Assembly: GCF_024171995.1 (NCBI RefSeq) | Contig: NZ_JAMTCT010000011.1 | Location: 124,001 to 188,000, forward strand | Direction of reading: 5' to 3' | Length of the DNA: 64,000 nucleotides | DNA from: Promicromonospora umidemergens | Lineage (GTDB): Bacteria > Actinomycetota > Actinomycetes > Actinomycetales > Cellulomonadaceae | Shown: positions 1 to 7,100 of the stretch, one piece after another | Layout: each line of letters begins with the position of its first letter | Numbering within the stretch: position 1 is the first letter of the stretch | The notes under the pieces: model-generated | Databases searched by the model: none | Told to the model about the DNA's origin: nothing | Seen by the model: the letters and a program-made list of their open reading frames with translations, nothing else | Translations under genes and position numbers: made by a program

Positions 1-2
1 TC

Positions 3-737
3 GGTCTCGACAACTACATCAGGGCGTTCAGCGAGCCGGCGTTCCTGCTCGTCCTTGGCAACACCGCCCTGTGGGTGCTGGTGGCCCCGCTCCTGGCCAC
101 GTTCATCGGCCTGGTCTACGCGGTGGTCGTGGACCGCAGCCGGTTCGAGAAGTTCGCGAAGGCGCTCGTGTTCCTGCCCATGGCCATCTCGATGGTCGGC
201 GCGAGCATCATCTGGCGGTTCGTCTACGAGTTCAAGCCCGCGAGCGTCGAGCAGACAGGCTTGCTCAACCAGCTGGTCGTCTGGCTGGGCGGCGAGCCCG
301 TGCAGTTCCTGCTGGAGCGGCCAGGTAACACGTTCCTGCTCATGGTGGTGCTCATCTGGATCCAGACCGGGTTCTCGATGACGCTGCTCTCGGCCTCGAT
401 CCGTGCCATCCCGACCGACATCGTCGAGGCGGCCCGCCTGGACGGCCTGTCCGGATTCGGCATGTTCTGGCGCATCACGATCCCGAGCATCCGCCCGGCG
501 CTCGTCGTCGTGCTGACCACCATCGCGATGACGACCCTGAAGGTCTTCGACATCGTCCGCACGATGACCGCCGGCCGGTACGGCACCTCGGTCGTGGCGA
601 ACGAGTTCTACGAGCAGAGCTTCCGGCAGAACAACGCGGGCCTGGGCGCCGCACTCGCTGTGCTCCTGTTCGTCATCGTCATTCCGGTGATCATCTACAA
701 CGTGCGCCAGATGCGCCTGGCCGAGGAGGTCCGATGA
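3..737 (+). CDS. Carbohydrate ABC transporter permease (MalF-like), 5' end missing
   Basis: Inner-membrane permease of a sugar-type ABC importer. The frame is open from the first bases of the window (GLDNYIRAFSEPAF), so the true start lies upstream and only the C-terminal part is present. Several hydrophobic helices are visible, and the EAA loop that docks the ATPase reads EAARLDGLSGFGMFWRI. The downstream permease gene overlaps its stop by ATGA, so the two are translationally coupled and probably form a heterodimer. The binding protein is expected upstream. No ATPase gene follows, as is common in actinobacteria that share one MsiK-type ATPase. The substrate cannot be deduced. Confidence 0.93.
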   Translation, partial: GLDNYIRAFSEPAFLLVLGNTALWVLVAPLLATFIGLVYAVVVDRSRFEKFAKALVFLPMAISMVGASIIWRFVYEFKPASVEQTGLLNQLVVWLGGEPVQFLLERPGNTFLLMVVLIWIQTGFSMTLLSASIRAIPTDIVEAARLDGLSGFGMFWRITIPSIRPALVVVLTTIAMTTLKVFDIVRTMTAGRYGTSVVANEFYEQSFRQNNAGLGAALAVLLFVIVIPVIIYNVRQMRLAEEVR

Positions 738-1660
738 GTACCACCACGCCGGCCGTGGCGCCCAAGGCGGTCCCTCCGCCGTCAGGCCTTCAGGAGCGGG
801 CGCGCAAGGCGAAGAAGAAGCTCACCTCACCGTGGGCCAGCATGATCGCCGTCGTGATCGCGCTGGCCTGGACGGTGCCGACGTTCGGCCTGCTGGTCAC
901 GTCGTTCCGGCCCGAGCTCGACATCCGGCAGAGCGGCTGGTGGACCGTCTTCGGCGACGCTCTCGCAGGCGAGGGCGTGTTCTCGCTGCGCAACTACGAG
1001 GCTGCGCTGTTCAGCCGCTCGACCAGCCTGATCGACTTCTTCGTGAACTCGTTCGTGATCACGCTGCCGGCGGTGTTCATCCCGATCACCATCGCGCTGC
1101 TCGCGGCCTACGGGTTCGCGTGGATCGACTTCAAGGGGCGGGACATCCTGTTCGTCGCGGTCTTCGCACTGCAGATCGTGCCCATCCAGATCACGCTCAT
1201 CCCACTCTTGCGTGCGTACGTGGACACGGGGATCAACGGCACGTTCTGGCCCATCTGGCTGTCGCACTCGATGTTCGCCCTGCCGCTGGCGATCTTCCTG
1301 CTGCACAACTTCATGCGGGACATCCCGAAGTCCCTCGTCGAGGCAGCTCGTGTGGACGGCGCGGGGCACGTGAAGATCTTCTTCCAGGTCATCCTGCCGC
1401 TGCTCGTTCCAGCGATCGCGGCGTTCGCGATCTTCCAGTTCCTGTGGGTGTGGAACGACCTGCTCGTCGCCCTGGTGATGGGTGGTACCGATACGTTCCC
1501 GCTCACGGTGCGCGTGGCCGAGCTGGCGGGCTCGCGTGGTGGTGACTGGCACGTGCTCTCAGCGGGCGCCTTCATCTCGATCCTGGTGCCGCTGATCGTG
1601 TTCCTCGCGCTGCAGCGCTACTTCGTCCGTGGCCTGCTGGCAGGTTCCGTCAAGGGCTGA
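734..1660 (+). CDS. Carbohydrate ABC transporter permease (MalG-like)
   Basis: Second permease of the sugar importer, 308 aa, the usual length for this family. The N-terminal cytoplasmic tail is rich in Pro and Lys, followed by about six hydrophobic helices. The EAA motif is seen as EAARVDGAGHVKIFFQVILP and the C-terminus ends LLAGSVKG, typical of MalG-type subunits. The start ATG overlaps the stop of the preceding permease (ATGA). It is the last gene of the operon: a strong inverted repeat follows and the next gene is convergent. The transported sugar is unknown. Confidence 0.95.
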   Translation: MSTTTPAVAPKAVPPPSGLQERARKAKKKLTSPWASMIAVVIALAWTVPTFGLLVTSFRPELDIRQSGWWTVFGDALAGEGVFSLRNYEAALFSRSTSLIDFFVNSFVITLPAVFIPITIALLAAYGFAWIDFKGRDILFVAVFALQIVPIQITLIPLLRAYVDTGINGTFWPIWLSHSMFALPLAIFLLHNFMRDIPKSLVEAARVDGAGHVKIFFQVILPLLVPAIAAFAIFQFLWVWNDLLVALVMGGTDTFPLTVRVAELAGSRGGDWHVLSAGAFISILVPLIVFLALQRYFVRGLLAGSVKG

Positions 1661-1690
1661 TCCCCCGGCGGGTCCGGTGGTCGACTCGAT

Positions 1691-1745
1691 CCGGTGGTCG
1701 AGCTTGTCGAGACGTAGCGAGGGTCTCGACGGGCTCGACCACCGG
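1691..1745. repeat. Palindromic hairpin between convergent genes
   Basis: Arms 1691-1713 and 1723-1745 are complementary at 21 of 23 positions around a 9-nt loop. The core words gtcgagcttgtcgagac and gtctcgacgggctcgaccac resemble an intergenic repeat often seen in Micrococcales genomes (from memory, not searched). It sits between the stop of the permease and the stop of the convergent ogt gene, so it could end transcription from both sides. There is no T-run after the stem. Confidence 0.75.
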
Positions 1746-1759
1746 CCTGTCTCACGGAG

Positions 1760-2311
1760 TCACCGTTCCCGGGCCAGCAGGCTCTCCTTGACCGGCAGCC
1801 CGTAGCGGAACCCGCCCAGCGTGCCGTCGGTGCGCAGGATGCGGTGGCACGGCACGAACAGTGCTGCCGCGTTCATCGCGCACGCTCCGGCCGCCGCGCG
1901 GACCGCGGCGGGCCGGCCCGCCCGCGCCGCGTACTCGGTGTACGTCAGGCGCTCGCCGGCCTTCACCTCGCGCAGCACGTCCCACGCGTGCGCCCGGAAC
2001 GGGCCGCTCGCCTGCCGTACGGGTACCCGCCCGGGTGCCCCGTGGTCGCCGTCGTAGTAGGCGCGGACGGCGTCGGTGGCCTCGGCGAGCACACCGTCCG
2101 ACGACGACGGCCGGGCGAGCTGCCCCGGACCTGTGACTGGCCGGAGGGTGGGATGGACGAGGGCGAGCAGCGCGTCGACGTCGGCGGTCCAGCCTGCGGC
2201 GAGCACCGCCTCCTGGGCCGAGGTGCCGTCGGTGCCGTCGGTGGGGTCCGGCCCGGCGCCGACGAGGATGCTGAAGGCGCCGTCCGGGGTGGTGAGAGTC
2301 GTGGCGTACAT
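1760..2311 (-). CDS. ogt: Methylated-DNA--[protein]-cysteine S-methyltransferase
   Basis: Suicidal repair protein that moves alkyl groups from O6-alkylguanine to its own cysteine. The active-site motif PCHRIL lies near the C-terminus, followed by the family GGFRYGLPVKESLL segment. About 183 aa, normal for Ogt. The start ATG at 2311 is chosen because GAAGGAG stands just upstream; the longer open frame has no such site. It lies downstream of the Ada-AlkA gene in the same direction, separated by about 68 nt that hold a nested hairpin, so both probably belong to one alkylation-repair unit. Confidence 0.95.
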   Translation of the reverse strand: MYATTLTTPDGAFSILVGAGPDPTDGTDGTSAQEAVLAAGWTADVDALLALVHPTLRPVTGPGQLARPSSSDGVLAEATDAVRAYYDGDHGAPGRVPVRQASGPFRAHAWDVLREVKAGERLTYTEYAARAGRPAAVRAAAGACAMNAAALFVPCHRILRTDGTLGGFRYGLPVKESLLARER

Positions 2312-2334
2312 GGTGCTCCTTCGGTGAGATGGGC

Positions 2335-2377
2335 TGTCAGCCGCACAGGCCACAGAGGGTGGCCCAGGTGGCTGACA
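2335..2377. repeat. Nested hairpin between Ada-AlkA gene and ogt
   Basis: Outer arms TGTCAGCC (2335-2342) and GGCTGACA (2370-2377) are perfect complements; inside them GGCCAC (2348-2353) pairs with GTGGCC (2359-2364). It lies just after the stop of the upstream repair gene and before the ogt ribosome binding site. It could be a terminator, an attenuator or an mRNA-stabilising structure. Confidence 0.6.
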
Positions 2378-2379
2378 CG

Positions 2380-4050
2380 TCAGGCAGAGCGCCAGAGGTG
2401 CATGGCGGCGTACGAGCGCCAGGGCGCCCACACCGCGCCGCGCCGGGCGAGCTCCTTGAACTGGTGGGGCCGGGGCGCCTCGGCGGAGACCAGGCCGAGG
2501 TTGCGTGCGCCGGCGAGCAGCGCGACGTCGCCGTCCATGAGGACGTCCGGGTCACCGAGCACCCGCAGCGCGACGTATCCGGCGGTCCAGGGGCCGATGC
2601 CGGGCCGGGACACGAGACGTCGGCGCAGGTCGTCGGGGTCGTCACCGACGCTGAGGGTGAGGGTGCCGTCCGCGAGGTCGCGACCGGCGTCGAGCACGGT
2701 CGCCAGGGTGCGGGCGGGCAGGCGGAGGTATGCGTCGGCGCCGCTCGCGCCGTGCGAGGCGTCCTCGTCGTGCTGCGCTCCCTCGCGGGGCCGCGGTGGT
2801 CCCGCCACCTGGGCAGGTGTGGGGAAGAGGCGGGTGAGCCCCTCGAACGCGGAGACATAGGTGGTACCGACGCCCTTCGCCAGGCGGGACAGGTGGGTAC
2901 GCGCTGCGGCGACGCTGATCTGCTGGCCGACTATCGCGCGGACCAGGAGCTCTGCCGGGTCGAGCGTGCCAGGTACCCGGATTCCCGGGACCGCGGCGAC
3001 CGACGGTGCGAGCACGGGGTCCGCGGCGAGGGCCGAGTCGACGGCCACCGGGTCGGCGTCGAGATCCAGCAGCCGCCGCACCCGGGCGACGGCGACCGGG
3101 GCGTCGGCCAGGTCGGCGAGCTCGAGGTCCAGGTCGACCCGGCCGCTGCCCGGCCTGGGCACTCGCACCTCGAACGCGCCGGGGCCGTGCGGCAGGGCGA
3201 CAGTCCGGGCATACCGGGGCAGAGCCGAACCGTCGGGCGAGCCGGTGCTCAGGTCCGCCGCCTCGACACCCTCCACCGCGCGGACCGCCAGGAACTCCAG
3301 CACGCCGTGCGCGTCGAACGGCTCCCGGACGGGCAGGGTGAGGGAGATCCGCACGGGCTGGTCCTCCGGAGCCGGGTCACCGGGGTCGGCACCTTGCATC
3401 GAGGTCGGTACAGGCCTGGACCGACCTCGATGCAAGGTGCCGACCTCGACGCGGCCGGACGGGCCGGAGCGCCGCGCCTTCGCGCGCAGCTCCGTCGGTG
3501 TGGTGCCGAAGACCTCGGCCACGGTGTCGTTGAACTGCCGGATCGAGCCGAACCCCGCGGCGAAGGCGACGTCGGCCAGCCGCAGGGAGGTGCCGACCAG
3601 CAGCGCACGCGCCGTCTGGGCACGCTGGGCGCGGGCCAGCGCCAGTGGGCCTGCGCCCAGCTGGCCGACCAGCAGCCGGTGCAGCTGCCGCTCGGAGTAG
3701 CCCAGACGGGTCGCCAGGCCGGGCACCCCCTCGCGGTCCACCACGCCGTCCGCCACGAGGCGCATCGCGCGGCCGGTGAGGTCGCGGCGCAGGTCCCAGG
3801 CGGGGGTGCCGGGGGCGGCCTCGGGCAGGCAGCGCTTGCACGCGCGGAACCCGGCCTCGTGCGCGGCCGCCGAGGTGAGGTAGAACGAGACGTTCTCAGC
3901 CTTCGGCGTGCGGGCCGGACAGGACGGCCGGCAGTAGATGCCGGTGGTCCGGACCGCGGTGTAGAACTGCCCGTCGAAGCGGGAGTCGCGTGCGGCGATC
4001 GCGCGGTAACGCTCGGTGAACGCGGGATCGCGGAGCTCGACGTCGGTCAT
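2380..4050 (-). CDS. Ada-AlkA fusion: methylphosphotriester sensor, AraC HTH, 3-methyladenine glycosylase
   Basis: Bifunctional alkylation-response protein of about 556 aa. The N-terminal Ada zinc domain shows four cysteines (CRPSC and CKRC), one of which accepts the methyl group from phosphotriesters. An AraC-type helix-turn-helix follows ([19 protein letters not shown]). The C-terminal half is AlkA-like, with the helix-hairpin-helix [11 protein letters not shown] and the downstream aspartate region LMDGDVAL. The start at 4050 follows AGGATGG; 4059 is an in-frame alternative. Odd feature: the linker between the HTH and glycosylase domains is encoded by a perfect 26-bp inverted repeat (3384-3445). 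The alkylated sensor probably activates itself and ogt. Confidence 0.93.
   Translation of the reverse strand: MTDVELRDPAFTERYRAIAARDSRFDGQFYTAVRTTGIYCRPSCPARTPKAENVSFYLTSAAAHEAGFRACKRCLPEAAPGTPAWDLRRDLTGRAMRLVADGVVDREGVPGLATRLGYSERQLHRLLVGQLGAGPLALARAQRAQTARALLVGTSLRLADVAFAAGFGSIRQFNDTVAEVFGTTPTELRAKARRSGPSGRVEVGTLHRGRSRPVPTSMQGADPGDPAPEDQPVRISLTLPVREPFDAHGVLEFLAVRAVEGVEAADLSTGSPDGSALPRYARTVALPHGPGAFEVRVPRPGSGRVDLDLELADLADAPVAVARVRRLLDLDADPVAVDSALAADPVLAPSVAAVPGIRVPGTLDPAELLVRAIVGQQISVAAARTHLSRLAKGVGTTYVSAFEGLTRLFPTPAQVAGPPRPREGAQHDEDASHGASGADAYLRLPARTLATVLDAGRDLADGTLTLSVGDDPDDLRRRLVSRPGIGPWTAGYVALRVLGDPDVLMDGDVALLAGARNLGLVSAEAPRPHQFKELARRGAVWAPWRSYAAMHLWRSA
3384..3445. repeat. Perfect 26-bp inverted repeat inside the Ada-AlkA coding sequence
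   Basis: Arms 3384-3409 and 3420-3445 are exact complements over 26 of 26 bases with a 10-nt loop. The element is in frame and encodes part of the interdomain linker ([16 protein letters not shown]). Such a long perfect palindrome is not required by the protein and suggests insertion of a mobile or intergenic-type palindrome into the gene. Confidence 0.9.
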
Positions 4051-4059
4051 GACCACCAT

Positions 4060-4199
4060 CCTGCGCCCCGTCCGGACGCATCGGCTAGCGGGATTCGGAC
4101 ACGGCGGTGGGAGGTGCGGACCGTGCGCACAGGATCCCCGCCGTCCTCACCCTGTGGATACATAGCGCCCACGACGCACACTCCGCCAGGATGGCGGTC
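4060..4199. promoter_or_regulatory. Divergent promoter region, Ada-AlkA and zinc-ribbon membrane protein
   Basis: About 140 bp between two divergent starts. Both genes have a CAGGATGGYGGTCATG arrangement, giving an AGGATGG ribosome site before the chosen start. An Ada-type operator would be expected here but I could not identify a clear one. Confidence 0.35.
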
Positions 4200-7100
4200 A
4201 TGCCAGCGACCTGGGCCGGCGACGTCGTCGCCCGTCTTACCGACACCACGAGGTGTCCCTCCTGCGGGGAACAGCTCGCAGCCATCGTCTGCTCCGCCTG
4301 CGGACTCGACATCTCCGGGCGGCGTGCGCAGGAGGTGTGGCGCTTGTCCCTCTCCGCTGCGGACACGCTCCGGGAGCGGGACAAGGTCCTCGACGCGATG
4401 CGCCGGGCGCAGGCTGTGGTGACCGGCGCTGGGACCGGTGCGGGCACGCGGACGCCGGAGAGCCAGGCGCGTCCGGTGCGGGCAGGTGGCGGCTTGCCGG
4501 CACCAGCCTCGCGGGCGGCTGTGACGCCGCCCGTTCCGGCTCCGGCTCCGGCTTCGACGCCTGCTCCGGCGACGCCACCGGCCCCGGCGTCGGAACCGGC
4601 GCAGGCACCGGCGCCGTCGGCCCCGAACCCTCCGGCCCCCGTGCCGCCGGCCGGCGGCACGGAGGCGGCACGGCCGTCCGCGCGGGAGGTCGCACGCCCC
4701 TTCGCACCGCCCGTCGACGTCCGCCAGGAGAAGGCAGCTGCTCGGCGCGCGTCCGGTCCGGGCGTCTCCCTGCAGCCGATCCTCGCGGGTGCCGGCGCCA
4801 CGCTGCTGGCGGTGTCGGCTGTCGTGTTCGTGTTCTTCACGTTCGGCGACAACCTGCTGCTGCGTGCCGTCGTCACCGGGATCGTCACCGTCGCGGCGGT
4901 GACCGTCGGGGCACTGCTGCGACGGGCGGGGCTGCGCACGACGAGCGAGGCCGTGGCGGCGCTCGCGGTGGTCCTCGCGTGGGTCGACGTCGAGCTCGGT
5001 CTGCAGGCGGGCCTGCTCGGACAGCTCGACCCCGCGATGGCGCGGGCCGTGGTGCTCGCGGTCCTGGCCCCCGGATTCGTCGCGATCGGGTCCTGGCTGC
5101 GGGTGCGGTCCTGGGTGTCGGCGGGTCTGCTGTCGGCTCCTGTGGTGCCGGTGCTGGTGGCGGCAGGTCTGCCGTGGTCGGCGTGGTCGGTGTGGTGGTG
5201 GGTGCCTGCGCTGATGCTGGTCGGCGTCGTGGCGTGGGCGGCGATGCGGACGGTGCCCCTGGTCGAGAAGCGGTCCGGTACGCGGCTCGGCACCGAGACG
5301 GCGGTGCTGCGGAGGGTGCGGGCCGCCGGGCCGCCGTTCGCCCTGTTCGCCGCGCTCGGGGCCGAGCCGCTCGGGGCCGAGACGCTGCCGTTCACGGCGG
5401 TGGGGGCGACGGCGGTCCTGTGGTCCGGGGTCATGGTGTGCTCTGTGGTGCTCGGGTCCTGGCTGCGGGTGCGGTCCTGGACGTCGACGGGCCTGGTGTC
5501 GGCTCCGGTCGTACCGCTGCTCATCGTGCTCAGCCTCCCAGCGGCCGCGGGGTCCGTGGGGTGGTGGGTCCTCGCGCTGGTGCTGGTCGCGGTCGTGGCC
5601 TGGGCAGCGATGCGACTGCTCCCGGCGGTCGCCCGCCGGCTCGGCGGTACCGCGACGTTCGAGCTCGAGACGGGGGTGCTGGAGGTGCTGCGAGCCGCTG
5701 GGCCGCCCCTTGCCCTGCTCGTCTCGCTGGGCGCCCAGGCGGTGCCGCCGCTGACGAGCTCGGGCGCGAGGACGGCGCTGTGGTCCGGGGTGGTCCTGTT
5801 CTCGGCAGCGCTGGGCTACCGCCTCCGGGTGCGCCCCTGGGTGTCGACCGCCCTGCTCGCCGCACCGGTGGTGCCGGTGCTGGTGGTGCTCAGCGTGCCC
5901 GGATCAGCGTGGTCGGTGTGGTGGTGGGTGCTCGCGCTGGTGCTGGTCGCCCTCATCGGCTGGGTGGCCGGACGAGCCGTTCCGGCGCTCGCGGAGCGGT
6001 TCGGCACGCCGTTCGCCATCGAGGCGAGGACGCTGCGCGTGGTGCGGGCGGCAGGATTCCCGCTCGCGCTGGCGGCGTCCTGCGTGGCTGGGCCGGTGCT
6101 GTCGCTCACTGGCCTCGGTGCGACGACGCTGCTGTGGTCGGCCCTGGTGGCGCTCTCGGCACTGTTCGGGTACGGCCTGCGGGTGCGCTCCTGGTCGTCC
6201 GTCGCGGTGCTCGCCGCGCCGGTGGTGCCGGTGCTGGTCGCGCTGAGCCTGCCCGAGTCGGTGTGGTCGGCGTGGTGGTGGGTGCTCGCACTGGTGCTGG
6301 TGGCGGTCGTGGCGTGGGCCGCGATGCGTCTGCTCCCGACGTTCGACCGGCGCCTCGACCCCAGCGGCGAACCGCTGTTCGTCGTCGAGGCGGGAATGCT
6401 GCGGGTGGTGCGTGCGACCGGCCTGCCGGTCGCCCTCGCGGCGTCGGTCCTGGCGCTCTTCGCCGCACCGGTCGGGGCCATGACGCAGGAGGGGACCACC
6501 GTCGTCCTCTGGTCAGCCGTGGTGGTCACCGGTCTGGTGCTCGGTCATGCGCTGCGGGTTCGGGCGTGGTCGTCCGCCGGAGTGCTCGCGGCGCCGGCGA
6601 TCCCGCTGTTGCTGCTCGGCGCCGCGGAACTGCCAGACGGCTCGTGGCTGCCCACGGTGGCGGTCCTCGCCGTAGCCCTCACCACGCTCCTCGCGCGTGC
6701 TGTCGGCATCGTCTCCGGGCCCCGCATCGGGTCCGGACTGCGGGCCGAGACCACCGGGCTCGACATCGTGGCCGTCGTCGCGATGCCGATCGCCGTTCTC
6801 CTGTCGTTCGGGGTACGACAGCCGGACGCGCTGCCAGGCCTCGGCGGCACCGCGGTGCTCACAGCCCTGGCGGCAGCGACCGTGACGGTCCTGCGGCGGG
6901 TCACCCACCACCGGCACTGGACGATCATCGGCGGTGTGCTCGTGGTTGCCGCCGGTGGTCTGCTGGGTGGGGTCGACGAATGGTCGGGGGCGGGCTGGGT
7001 CCCGTTCGGCGCCGCGTGCGTGTGGGCGGCGCTCGCGCTCCTGACCGCTCCGCGTCTGCTGGCGGCGACCCGCCTCGGCTCCGTCCGTGGGGCGCTGCAC

